Positions 26,528 through 35,201 of a DNA stretch of 64,000 nucleotides are shown piece by piece (positions within the stretch are counted from its first letter, which is position 1; the number at the start of each line of letters is the position of its first letter). The position numbers and the translations under genes are program-made. Source of the DNA: Phycisphaerae bacterium (GTDB lineage Bacteria; Planctomycetota; Phycisphaerae; UBA1845; Fen-1342); NCBI GenBank assembly GCA_022072445.1, contig JAJVHV010000017.1, positions 1-64,000 of the forward strand. The letters run 5' to 3'. Below the pieces are notes generated by a model. It was not told the DNA's origin and searched no databases. It was given only the letters and a program-made list of their open reading frames with translations.

Positions 26528-26997
26528 TGTCGTCGTTCGGCCCTTCCGAACCGGAAGAGCGGGCGGCGTTTCTGGCGGGTCTGGCGGCGTTCAACGCGGG
26601 AGACTACTACGACGCGCACGATCTGTGGGAAGAAATCTGGCAGCAGCTCACCGGCCGCCGCGCGCTCTTCTACCAGGCCCTCATTCAGACCGCCGTCGTC
26701 TTCGTGCAGATGGAGAATCAGAATGCCGCCGGCGTGCGGGCGGTGTATCTCAGCGCGCGGGACAAGCTCGGGCAACTGCCGGCGCTGTATCGCGGCGTGC
26801 GGCTGGATCGGGTGCTGGCCGGGTTGACGCACGCGGCCGGTTGGATCGTCGAGCGGCCGCCGGGGGCGTGGCGCGACGTCGCCCCGCGGGCTGATGACGG
26901 AATGCCGCTGCTGTTCGATCGCTCGCGCGCCTTTCGGATCGAGCTGGAGTACGACCCGTTCGAGTCGCCGCGCGACGGGGACGTGGAACGGCGGTGA
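26527..26997 (+). CDS. DUF309 family protein
   Basis: A 156-aa protein with the DUF309 signature FNAGDYYDAHDLWEEIWQQL (His and Glu residues conserved in the family) followed by RALFYQALIQTAVVFVQ and a second helical pair. DUF309 proteins are small all-helical proteins without established function. The ATG at 26527 overlaps the preceding stop; a GTG at 26518 is possible. Confidence 0.82.
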   Translation: MSSFGPSEPEERAAFLAGLAAFNAGDYYDAHDLWEEIWQQLTGRRALFYQALIQTAVVFVQMENQNAAGVRAVYLSARDKLGQLPALYRGVRLDRVLAGLTHAAGWIVERPPGAWRDVAPRADDGMPLLFDRSRAFRIELEYDPFESPRDGDVERR

Positions 26998-27020
26998 GGA
27001 TGTGAGGCGAGCGCTCAGTT

Positions 27021-27222
27021 GCGCCCCCAGTCGAGCCCCGACCGTGAGGGAGGGGTCCGAATATCGGTCACCAACGGACTCGGCGAAGCTCGGTGCGACG
27101 CGGATGGTGAGATTCGCGAAGAATAGCCCTGCGCGCGACGCGGACTCCCTTCGGTCGAAACCATCCCTCACGGTCGGGGCTCGGCCGGAAACGTCCCTCA
27201 CGGTCGGGACTCGGCTGGGCGC
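27021..27222. repeat. three copies of the dispersed GC-rich repeat, inverted
   Basis: One forward copy (27021-27060, core CGAGCCCCGACCGTGAGGG) and two reverse copies (about 27155-27190 and 27193-27222) surround about 95 bp of unrelated sequence. The reverse copies are themselves tandem. Together they can form a long stem as at 11993-12112. The gap 26998-27435 has no gene. Confidence 0.88.
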
Positions 27223-27289
27223 ATTTAGCCCGCCGCTCGAAAAATACGGCGCTGGCCCGCGGCCGGTGCGAAACGGCGGTTTTTCGGCT

Positions 27290-27317
27290 TTGCGTTTTTC
27301 TCAAGAGGTCTTATACT
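27290..27317 (+). promoter_or_regulatory. predicted promoter of the phosphorylase-amidohydrolase operon
   Basis: TTGCGT (27290-27295) and TATACT (27312-27317) are 16 nt apart. The predicted leader is about 110 nt and includes a 17-bp direct repeat. Confidence 0.55.
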
Positions 27318-27376
27318 GTTTCCAACACTGAACTGAATGGGCGGTTGGCACTCAAGTCGTTGTACGTACCTGAGAC

Positions 27377-27421
27377 TGGTTCGCTACAGATAGTGGTTCG
27401 CTACCGGTAGCGGTTCGCGCG
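27377..27421 (+). repeat. 17-bp direct repeats in the leader of the phosphorylase gene
   Basis: TGGTTCGCTACAGATAG (27377-27393) and TGGTTCGCTACCGGTAG (27394-27410) are followed by a third partial unit CGGTTCGC. They end 15 nt before the ATG. Confidence 0.7.
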
Positions 27422-27435
27422 AAGCTGGAGTCGCC

Positions 27436-28335
27436 ATGAGCGCCAAGTTGGCATGTATCGGCGGGACGCTTGCGTATGACCTGCTCAAGCAGGGTGCGTT
27501 GGTCGCGTCGCGGCTCGGGCCGCAGAGCACGCCGTTCGGCGACTCGCAGCCAATTTACGTGTGTCAGACGCGCTTCGGCGAGTTTTTGTTTTTGTCGCGG
27601 CATGGCGAGTCGGGTTACGACCTGGCGCCGAGCTTCGTGAACTACCGGGCGAACATTTACGCCCTCAAGGCGCTGGGCATCCGCGCGATCGTCTCCTGGA
27701 GCGAGACGCGCGCGATCTCGCACAACTTCAAGATCGGCGAGTATCTGATCGTTGACGACATCATCGACGAGACGGTGCGTCGCCCGAACACCTTTTTCGA
27801 GAATCAGTCGCTGGGCGTTGTGCGGCAGTGGCCGGTGTTCTGCCCGAGCCTGCGGACGGCGTTTGCGACGGCGCTGAAGGAGTCGGGCTGCCCGTTCTCG
27901 AAGGACGGCGTGTACGTCTGCATCGAAGGTCCGCGGATGGAAACCCCTGCTGAGACGCGCAAGTACGCGGTTTACGGGGCGGACGTGATCGGGCAGACGC
28001 TGGCGCCCGAGGTGTTTCTGGCCAAGGAACTTCAGCTCTGCTACGCGAGCTTGTGCTACGTGGCCCGCTACGCGGAAACGGGCTGCGACTCGCGCCCCTT
28101 CGAGAACGGCCGCGTGCTGGACGACGAAGCGCTGCGGGCCCGCGCCCGGGCCGCGGTCGAACGCCTGCCGCGGATCATCGAGCGGCTGTGCGACGTACTG
28201 ACGCGCACGCCGGCGATGTGCCAGTGCGACCGGTCGATGCAGCATCACGTCGCGAGCGGACAGATCAGTTGGGATTGGCGGACCTGGTTCGAAGACGTTT
28301 CGCCCGCCCGCGAAGTCCGCCGCCCGGTCGCGTGA
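27436..28335 (+). CDS. methylthioadenosine/methylthioinosine phosphorylase family protein
   Basis: A 299-aa member of the MTAP/PNP (purine nucleoside phosphorylase) family, which cleaves 5'-methylthio-nucleosides with phosphate. Visible: IGGTLAYDL, FLSRHGESGYDLAPSFVNYRANIYALK, VSWSETRAIS and the signature CIEGPRMETPAETRKY. In MTA-specific enzymes a TDYD loop after the CYA helix contacts the 6-amino group; here the equivalent is C207-Y-V-A-R-Y-A-E-T-G216, without these aspartates. With the adjacent deaminase-like amidohydrolase this suggests a deaminated substrate such as methylthioinosine. The stop overlaps the GTG start of that gene. Confidence 0.8.
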   Translation: MSAKLACIGGTLAYDLLKQGALVASRLGPQSTPFGDSQPIYVCQTRFGEFLFLSRHGESGYDLAPSFVNYRANIYALKALGIRAIVSWSETRAISHNFKIGEYLIVDDIIDETVRRPNTFFENQSLGVVRQWPVFCPSLRTAFATALKESGCPFSKDGVYVCIEGPRMETPAETRKYAVYGADVIGQTLAPEVFLAKELQLCYASLCYVARYAETGCDSRPFENGRVLDDEALRARARAAVERLPRIIERLCDVLTRTPAMCQCDRSMQHHVASGQISWDWRTWFEDVSPAREVRRPVA

Positions 28336-29615
28336 TTTTCAGAGCAGCCTGGGTCGTTCCGGTCGATTCGCCGCCGATCCGCGACGGCTGCGTGCACGTG
28401 GCGCGCGGCCGGATCACGTGCGTGCAGAGCTGGGCGGGGGGCGTCGGCATACCCGCGGCGGGCAGCGCCGTCGGAAGTGCCGAAGACGTGCTCAACCTGG
28501 GCGACTGCATCCTGACGCCCGGCCTGGTCAATCCGCACACGCATCTCGAACTCACCTGTTACGCCGGCACCACGCCGCCCGCGCCCTTCTGGAGCTGGTT
28601 TCGCGAGCTGATCCGCCTGCGCGGCGGGCCGGATTCCCTGGAGCGCGAGCGCGGCAGCGTCGCCGACGGCGCGTGGCAGTCGCTGCGGAGCGGCGTGACG
28701 TGCGTCGGCGACATTTCTCGCCGCAACATCGCCTGGCCCGAGCTGAAGCGCGTGCCGATCCGCAAAGTCTGCTTCGCCGAACTGCTCAGCATCGCGGACT
28801 CTCCGCCGCGCAACCCCGCCGAGCTGCGCTCCGCCGTCGCCGAAATGGCCGAAGACGATCTGCTGACGATCGGCATCACGCCGCACGCGCCGTACACCGT
28901 GCCGGCGGATCAGATTCGCGCGGCGGTGGAGCTGGCGGCGGAGCTGCGGAGGCCGTGGTGCGCGCACTGGGCCGAGACGCGCGAGGAGAACGCGTTTGTC
29001 GCCGGTCGGCGCGGCGTGTTGCTGGAGATGATCGAGCGGGCGGCGGCGGCGGCGGGCATCGACGGCGGCGGGCGCGGGTCGCTGGACTACCTGGAGCACT
29101 GCACCCGCGGCGCGCCGCCCGGCGCGCTGGCGCACGTGAATTACGTCGAACCGCGCGAGATCGAGCAGCTTGCGGCACGCGGGCACGTCGTGATGTACTG
29201 CCCGCGGGCGCACGCCTTCTTCGGCCACACGCGGCACCCGATCGCCGAGATGAGGCGCGCCGGCGTGCCCGTTGCGCTGGGGACCGACAGCCTGGCCAGT
29301 AATCAGAGCCTGGCACTGCTCGACGAGGCGCGCTTTCTGGCGACCTGCGGAGCGCGTGAGACGAATTCTTCGTCGCCAGGGGATCAAGCTGCTTCGCCAG
29401 AGTTCTCCGCGGCGGAGCTGCTGAGGATGATCACACTCGTTGCGGCCCGGGCGCTGCGGCTGGACGATCAGATCGGCTCGCTGGCGGTCGGCAAATGGGC
29501 CGACCTGGCGGCGTTTCGCGTCGCTACGCCGCCCGACGACGATCCCGTTGCCAGCCTGCTCGGAATGGAGTCAACGGTGGCGGGCGTCTGGGTGGGCGGC
29601 GCGCGCGTCGTGTAA
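28332..29615 (+). CDS. amidohydrolase, MTA/SAH/aminofutalosine deaminase-like
   Basis: A 427-aa metal-dependent amidohydrolase (TrzA/MtaD/ADF-deaminase group). Metal and catalytic residues are visible: H69 and H71 in NPHTHLEL, H185 in TPHAPYT, H212 and E215 in AHWAETREE, and D319 in ALGTDSLASN. The C-terminal LRLDDQIGSLAVGKWADLAAF is the usual composite-sandwich end of the family. Substrates in this group are methylthioadenosine, S-adenosylhomocysteine and aminodeoxyfutalosine (menaquinone synthesis). Coupling to a phosphorylase of the MTAP family favours MTA salvage through methylthioinosine, but a futalosine role cannot be excluded. The GTG start overlaps the previous stop; the frame is open further upstream inside the phosphorylase gene and is ignored. 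Confidence 0.8.
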   Translation: MIFRAAWVVPVDSPPIRDGCVHVARGRITCVQSWAGGVGIPAAGSAVGSAEDVLNLGDCILTPGLVNPHTHLELTCYAGTTPPAPFWSWFRELIRLRGGPDSLERERGSVADGAWQSLRSGVTCVGDISRRNIAWPELKRVPIRKVCFAELLSIADSPPRNPAELRSAVAEMAEDDLLTIGITPHAPYTVPADQIRAAVELAAELRRPWCAHWAETREENAFVAGRRGVLLEMIERAAAAAGIDGGGRGSLDYLEHCTRGAPPGALAHVNYVEPREIEQLAARGHVVMYCPRAHAFFGHTRHPIAEMRRAGVPVALGTDSLASNQSLALLDEARFLATCGARETNSSSPGDQAASPEFSAAELLRMITLVAARALRLDDQIGSLAVGKWADLAAFRVATPPDDDPVASLLGMESTVAGVWVGGARVV

Positions 29616-29717
29616 CGGACGAGGCGGGGATGCCGGGCGGGGGCAGCGGCAGCAGGAGCGAGTCGATCACGCGGCAGCGCGCGGCAGGACGAGAAGCTCG
29701 CGGCGCTTGCCCGCAAA

Positions 29718-30515
29718 TCAGATACCCAGCACGTCGCGCATCGAATAGCGGCCGGGCGGCTTGCCCGCGATCCAGCGGGCCGCACGCAGCGCGCCGCGCG
29801 CAAACGTCTCGCGCGCCTGCGCCCGATGCCGCAGGCACAGCGCCTCGCCTGGACCGGCGAAATGCAGCTCGTGTTCGCCGATCACGTCGCCCAGCCGCAG
29901 GGCGTGAATGCCGATCTGCGACCGCTCGCGCGGCCCGGCATTCGTCCCACGCCCGAGCAGTAGCGCCGACGCCGGGTCGCGCTGCGTCGCCGCGCAGATC
30001 GCCCGCGCGATCTCCAGCGCCGTTCCGCTGGGGGCATCGCGCTTCCCGTGATGATGTTGCTCCACCAGCTCGATGTCGTATTCGGCCCCCAGCGCCCGCG
30101 CCGCCTCCGCCGCCAGCCGCATCAGCAGATTCGCCCCCAGGCTCATGTTCGCCGACCACAGAACCGCCGTCCGCCGCCCGGCACCATCCAGCAGCGCCAT
30201 CTGCTCCTGCGTCAGGCCAGTTGACCCACTGACCAGCGCGATGCCGCCGTCGGCACAGCGCCCCGCCCACGCCACGGCACCCGCCGCGTTGCTGAAGTCG
30301 ACCACCACGTCGGTGGCGACCAGCAATTCATCACTGATTGGTACGCCCAGCGGCGCCTGTCCATGAAACTCGCCCGCGTCGCGGCCGACCGCCGCGTGTC
30401 CGCGCCGAGTCAGCGCGGCGACGAGCGTCAGATCGGGCGCGTCGCGGAGGCAGGCCAGCAGATGAGCGCCCATGCGGCCGGTGCATCCGGCCAGGGCGAC
30501 GCGAGTTGTTGTCAC
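29718..30515 (-). CDS. dapB: 4-hydroxy-tetrahydrodipicolinate reductase
   Basis: A 265-aa enzyme of the lysine/diaminopimelate pathway that reduces the DapA product with NAD(P)H in the cytoplasm. The N-terminal nucleotide motif is GCTGRMG (about residues 9-15). VDFSNAAG, SGSTGLT and the active-site block EQHHHGKRDAPSGTALEIA (His/Lys catalytic pair) are all present; length is normal. The GTG start at 30515 overlaps the stop of the TPR gene (GTGA). It is the last gene of a three-gene operon. Confidence 0.95.
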   Translation of the reverse strand: MTTTRVALAGCTGRMGAHLLACLRDAPDLTLVAALTRRGHAAVGRDAGEFHGQAPLGVPISDELLVATDVVVDFSNAAGAVAWAGRCADGGIALVSGSTGLTQEQMALLDGAGRRTAVLWSANMSLGANLLMRLAAEAARALGAEYDIELVEQHHHGKRDAPSGTALEIARAICAATQRDPASALLLGRGTNAGPRERSQIGIHALRLGDVIGEHELHFAGPGEALCLRHRAQARETFARGALRAARWIAGKPPGRYSMRDVLGI

Positions 30516-30817
30516 AGCGAGTCCAGCAGTTCCTGCATCTCGTTCTGCGTCTTCCAATCGCCTTTGGCGCGGGCGGCCTCCATCCCGGCCGTCAGCGTTG
30601 TGCGGGCCTCCTCTCCGCGGCCCGCGCCGAGCTGGGCGCGCGCCTTGTGGTAATACGCGGCGGAGTAGCCAGCATCCAGGGCCAGCGTGCGGTCGAAGGA
30701 AGCGATGGCGTCGTCCCACGACTGGGCGCCGAGATGCTCCAGCGCCAGGCCGTAGTGCGCGAGCGGGTCCGACGGCATCATTTCAGCCAGACGGCGCAGT
30801 TGCTCAAGACGCGACAT
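30512..30817 (-). CDS. small TPR protein
   Basis: A 101-aa protein made almost entirely of two to three TPR-type helical hairpins (DPLAHYGLALEHLGAQSWDDAIASF, YSAAYYHKARAQLGAGRGEEA). It sits between the SPOR-like protein (26-nt gap) and dapB (4-nt overlap). The ATG at 30817 is chosen; the frame opens 16 codons earlier. Function unknown. Confidence 0.8.
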   Translation of the reverse strand: MSRLEQLRRLAEMMPSDPLAHYGLALEHLGAQSWDDAIASFDRTLALDAGYSAAYYHKARAQLGAGRGEEARTTLTAGMEAARAKGDWKTQNEMQELLDSL

Positions 30818-30843
30818 GGGCGATTTTCGCGCTCCAACCCGAT

Positions 30844-31968
30844 TCAATACTTGTCGGCGTAGCACTGGTCAAACGCGTAGCCGCCTTTCCGGGCGTACGC
30901 CTTGCCCAGCTCGCGCACGCGCCGCCGCGTCTCTTCCAATCGGGCGCGTTCCTGCTGACCGACGTTCTTGTCCTTGTGCTCCAGCGCGAATTGCTGATTG
31001 ACGAACACGACGATGTCCGAGCCCTGCCGCGCGATCGCTGCCGGCACGCCCGCTTCGGCCAGATAGCGCGCCGCCTGCTGGGCCTGGTCGAGCTTCGACT
31101 TCGGAAAGTGCTGCACGATCAGATAGTGATAGCCGCGCTCGCGCACCGCCGACTCGCTCACGTCGGCCGTAGCCGCCGGCGGTCCCGCCGTTGCGTCGCT
31201 CGCCCGCGGCGGTTCAGCCGGCGCGTTCGGGGCGCCCGGGTCCGGTGTCGCCGCAGGCTTCTCGGCCGGCGCGGCACTCTTGTCTTCCGGCTTCTCCGGC
31301 GGTTTGCGCTCGGCGGATTCGTTGGCACGTCGCTCAGCCGACACTGCCGGCCGACGCGCCTTGTCGTCGTTGCGCGGCGGCGTGGCGATGCGGCGGCCGG
31401 CCGGGCGGCGCTCGGCCTCCGGCAGATGGGTGACCGATTCGTTCGGCGGCGCGGCGCGAGCCGCCTCGAGCTTGCCGTCGGCCGCGCCGGCCGGCGATCC
31501 GCCCGCGAAGCGCGCCCCGGCCTGAAACGCCACCAGCAGCAGCAGAAGAAGCGCCAGCAGCGCCCCGGACAGACCGATCCAGCCGAATTCGAGCTGAAAC
31601 CGCCCGGCGGCGTAGCGCAACGGCGAACGGACGCGCGAGGCATCGGCCGCCCCCGACGCACGTGGAGCCGCCACGGCGCGCGGTGTCAGCGACGGTCGCG
31701 CTGGCGCGCTGACCGCGGCCGTGCTGCGCGACGTGGGTGCATCGGTCCGCGAAGCCGCCGGCGCAGGCCCGTCGGTCCGTTGTGCGGGCTCGTCCGGTGT
31801 TCTCGGTTCGGTGGGAGTTTCGGATGCGCCGGGACGAACGAGGCGTGAGGTCGCGCTCAGCAGGCTGCGCCAAGGCGACGGACCAGGCGGCCGGGCTTCG
31901 GCCCCGCGGTTCATCTCCTCGCGCTTGACGACTTCAAACAGAACCGGCCGGTCCTTCGGGCGGGGCAT
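30844..31968 (-). CDS. membrane protein with SPOR-like C-terminal domain
   Basis: A 374-aa protein with a cytoplasmic Pro/Ala-rich N-terminus (starts MPRPKDRPVLFEVVKREEM), one membrane segment (about 135-155, GLSGALLALLLLLLVAF), a long Pro/Ala/Glu-rich linker and a C-terminal domain YHYLIVQHFPKSKLDQAQQAARYL...GVPAAIA...VFVNQQF. The last part has the alternating strand-helix layout of SPOR domains, which bind denuded septal peptidoglycan; this is a weak match by eye. GGAGGGTC lies just before the ATG at 31968. The frame continues upstream over trpG and is ignored. Confidence 0.7.
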   Translation of the reverse strand: MPRPKDRPVLFEVVKREEMNRGAEARPPGPSPWRSLLSATSRLVRPGASETPTEPRTPDEPAQRTDGPAPAASRTDAPTSRSTAAVSAPARPSLTPRAVAAPRASGAADASRVRSPLRYAAGRFQLEFGWIGLSGALLALLLLLLVAFQAGARFAGGSPAGAADGKLEAARAAPPNESVTHLPEAERRPAGRRIATPPRNDDKARRPAVSAERRANESAERKPPEKPEDKSAAPAEKPAATPDPGAPNAPAEPPRASDATAGPPAATADVSESAVRERGYHYLIVQHFPKSKLDQAQQAARYLAEAGVPAAIARQGSDIVVFVNQQFALEHKDKNVGQQERARLEETRRRVRELGKAYARKGGYAFDQCYADKY

Positions 31969-32143
31969 CCGCAGACCCTCCGTGACAAACAAGCGCGCCT
32001 CCGAGCGCAACACCTGAAGTGTATCCGCGTTCGAGCGCCTGTCCAATTGATTTCCCCTGCTGGCGAATGGTGTTTGACAGCCCCCGACTCGCGCGCTACG
32101 GTCGATCATGGTATTAAACCGCTGACGCCTGCGAACGCCGATT

Positions 32144-32173
32144 CTGAACCCTGAACCCTGAACCCTGAACCCT
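32144..32173 (+). repeat. heptanucleotide repeat (CTGAACC)4 before trpG
   Basis: Four perfect CTGAACC units plus CT end 5 nt before the ATG of the glutamine amidotransferase gene, where a ribosome binding site would be expected. Confidence 0.9.
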
Positions 32174-32178
32174 CGCCC

Positions 32179-32768
<590 letters not shown>

Positions 32769-32772
<4 letters not shown>

Positions 32773-33344
32773 TTCGCTCACCACGGCTGATCGGCGCCGC
32801 GCTCGCGTTCGTCATCCTGCTCGCCGGATGCGCCACCGCCCCGCGCCGCGGCGACGTGCAAACCCACGAATTGCCGGCCACCGCCGTCGCGGCAGAACCG
32901 AGCACTTCCGTCGACGTCGGCGTTGATGAGCACCACTTTCCCCCGCCGCCGCGCTCGGCCTATGTGGCGCGACTTCCAGCCCCGGAATTGACACCCGAGG
33001 AAAAGAGCAAGCTCGCCACACCGAAGGAAGACTACAACCCGCTCGATCTGTATCGGCCGCAGCGCTCCGATCGCCCGGTGCAGCGTGTCGATCTCTCGCG
33101 GCCGGTCGTGTATGACATGGCGGTAACCGTCGCCGGCCGGACCCCCGTCCTCTCCTCGCTCGCCGGCCGCGAACCCGCCCGCCCGGTTGTCGGCGTGAAC
33201 ACGCTGGGCACCTCGCCCGCCGCCGGCGTCAGCCTGCCCTGGACTGCGCTGGTCGGCCGCTCGGGCGACGGCAGCGTCCGCGTCGGCTACGACGCACCAC
33301 GCCATGTCGCCGGCCGTGCTCCGCTCCGCCGCGCACGACCCTGA
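32769..33344 (+). CDS. hypothetical lipoprotein
   Basis: A 191-aa protein with a lipoprotein signal ([16 protein letters not shown], Cys21). The mature part is proline-rich and low in predicted structure ([40 protein letters not shown]). I do not recognise a domain. It is translationally coupled to trpG through a 4-nt overlap although the functions look unrelated. Confidence 0.7.
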
Positions 33345-33458
33345 ACGCTGCTCAGGTCGACGCGCTCCCGACGCCGATATCGACTCCGCGGGACTGCGCA
33401 GTTTCGGCGCCGGCATCGTCGCCGGTTCGCCGCGCCGCACGTCCTGGGAGCACCGCGC

Positions 33459-34463
33459 ATGGGCCACAGGGCTCGCAACTTCGGTCGCGCATCGGCGGCA
33501 CTGCCGCTCGGTCTGTTGCTGCTGGTTGCGTCCGCGCTGATCGCGCAATCCTCCCCCGGGTGCGAGTCGACCGAAGACGCCGACGACAGCGAATACCCGA
33601 TCACGCTCCTGAACGTCATCCCGGGTCCGCCCGGCGAAACGGGCCCACCCGGCGCGGACGGTTCGCAGGGCAGTCCCGGCTCGCAGGGGCCAACGGGCGC
33701 TTCCGGTCCGCAGGGAATTCCGGGCTCGCCGGGGACCACCGATCACAGCCAGCTTGTGAATCTGGACCACGACGATCACCCGCTGTACATCATGACCGAC
33801 GAGGCCGACACGATTACCACCGTCATGCTGGTCGACGGCAGTGTCACCGACGCCAAAATCGCGTCGGTCTCACCCTCCAAGATCACACCCCAGGGTACCG
33901 GCAGCGGGCTCGATGCCGACACGATCGGCGGCCGCTCACCGGCGAGCTTTCTTCTGCCCGGCGAAGTCCGGCTGTGGGCCGGCCCGACCACGGCCGCGCC
34001 CGCGGGCTGGCTTATCTGCGACGGCTCGGCCGTCTCGCGCACAACCTATGCCACGCTCTTCGGCGTGATCGGGACCATCTACGGTCCGGGCGACGGCTCG
34101 AGCACGTTCAATCTGCCCGACCTGCGCGACCGCTCGCCGATCGGCGCCGCACAGGACGACCTCGGCGTGCCGAAGACTACCGTGACCGGCACGCTCACCC
34201 AGTCGGGCGGCGAAGCCACCCACACACTCAGCGTCACCGAAATGCCGGCCCACACGCACGATATGACGCACACGCACACCTATGAGGTCGGGAGCGGCGC
34301 CGGCTTCTCCTTTCTGCTCTCGTCCACGTTGCTCGGATCGCAAGCCAGCGAAACGACCAGCGGCCCGAACGTGACCGACACCGGCAGCGCGGGTGGCGGC
34401 GCGCCCTTCAACAACGTCCACCCCTACCTGGCGATGCACTTCATCATCTGCACGGGCAACTGA
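33459..34463 (+). CDS. secreted collagen-like protein with phage tail-collar domain
   Basis: A 334-aa protein. A signal peptide (about 1-30) is followed by a short acidic stretch and about 13 collagen-like G-x-y triplets ([19 protein letters not shown]...). A beta-rich linker follows, then a tail-collar/microcystin-dependent-protein-type domain, with [43 protein letters not shown] and [13 protein letters not shown], ending [15 protein letters not shown]. In phages such domains close the tip of trimeric tail fibres. Neighbouring genes are not phage genes, so this looks like a chromosomal surface protein that uses the fold, as in other Mdp-type proteins. Confidence 0.85.
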   Translation: MGHRARNFGRASAALPLGLLLLVASALIAQSSPGCESTEDADDSEYPITLLNVIPGPPGETGPPGADGSQGSPGSQGPTGASGPQGIPGSPGTTDHSQLVNLDHDDHPLYIMTDEADTITTVMLVDGSVTDAKIASVSPSKITPQGTGSGLDADTIGGRSPASFLLPGEVRLWAGPTTAAPAGWLICDGSAVSRTTYATLFGVIGTIYGPGDGSSTFNLPDLRDRSPIGAAQDDLGVPKTTVTGTLTQSGGEATHTLSVTEMPAHTHDMTHTHTYEVGSGAGFSFLLSSTLLGSQASETTSGPNVTDTGSAGGGAPFNNVHPYLAMHFIICTGN

Positions 34464-34486
34464 AAAGCGTCGGCGGCGAAAGGAAA

Positions 34487-34515
34487 GGAGGCTCGCACAC
34501 CAAGTGCGAACCTCC
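34487..34515. terminator. terminator hairpin between convergent genes
   Basis: Arms GGAGGCTCGCAC/GTGCGAACCTCC pair over 12 bp with one mismatch and a 5-nt loop. On the minus strand the stem is followed by CCTTTCCTTT, so it suits the PEP-CTERM-like gene best but may stop both directions. Confidence 0.55.
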
Positions 34516-34538
34516 GCTGGCCGAATCGCGGAAAGACG

Positions 34539-35099
34539 CTATCGAACCCGCCGCCGCAACAGCATCAGCACCGGCGCCAGCAGCAGCACCGTCGCCGGCT
34601 CGGGCGTCGTGAACGCGGCGACAATCGGGTCCGAGCTCGGCAGGCCCGACGGTCCGACGTCGTGCGCCCGCAGCGTGACGTGCCACTCGGTTTGGTCGGG
34701 GTCGAACGCCGGATCGTCCGAGTCGATCAGCCACACCGGGTGATAGTGAATATCGGGGCTGCCCAGGCCGATCCGCTCGCCCGGATGCACCTCGCTGAGA
34801 TCGTCCCGAAACAGCCGGAACGCCGGGTCGCTCGCAACCAGCTCCACCTCGATGCCCGCCACCTCCGGTAGTTGAAACAGATCCTCTTCCGGGTCGTCCA
34901 CGTCAACCGACTTCAACGCGGGATGATCGTCCGCCCAGCCGTTGAACAAACCGCTCACCGGCTGTAGGACGAAAGGCTGATCGTCGGCGTGTGCATGCAT
35001 CTTGAGCTGACCGCCCGAGGTCTGGCCGATTAGAATGTCGGCCAGAGCTGGCGAGACAAGTACGGCGGCCGCAACCAGCGTTCCGATAACACGTCGCAT
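34539..35099 (-). CDS. secreted protein with PEP-CTERM-like C-terminal sorting signal
   Basis: A 186-aa protein with signal peptide (MRRVIGTLVAAAVLVSPALA) and a C-terminal tail of a PEP motif (TTPEPAT), a hydrophobic stretch (VLLLAPVLMLL) and RRRVR. This is the layout of PEP-CTERM proteins sorted by an exosortase-type enzyme. The central domain (LIGQTSGGQLKMH, GWADDHPAL, FRLFRDDLSEVHPGE, HYHPVWLIDSDDPAFDPDQTEWHVTL) is clearly homologous to the neighbouring gene at 35202-35921. The ATG at 35099 follows GGAGAG; ATG 35117 is possible. Function of the central domain unknown. Confidence 0.8.
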   Translation of the reverse strand: MRRVIGTLVAAAVLVSPALADILIGQTSGGQLKMHAHADDQPFVLQPVSGLFNGWADDHPALKSVDVDDPEEDLFQLPEVAGIEVELVASDPAFRLFRDDLSEVHPGERIGLGSPDIHYHPVWLIDSDDPAFDPDQTEWHVTLRAHDVGPSGLPSSDPIVAAFTTPEPATVLLLAPVLMLLRRRVR

Positions 35100-35201
35100 G
35101 CTTCTCTCCACGCTCATTCGCACCCGGAGCAGCCCCACACGCAGTTTAGCGAGCTGGGCGCGCGTGAGTCAATCAGAACCTCCGCTCGTCCGCTCGCCCG
35201 C

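Noticed and set aside
28053-28331. Longer N-terminus for the amidohydrolase
   Set aside because: It would lie fully inside the phosphorylase gene in another frame and is Arg/Pro-rich; the GTG at 28332 gives a normal family start.
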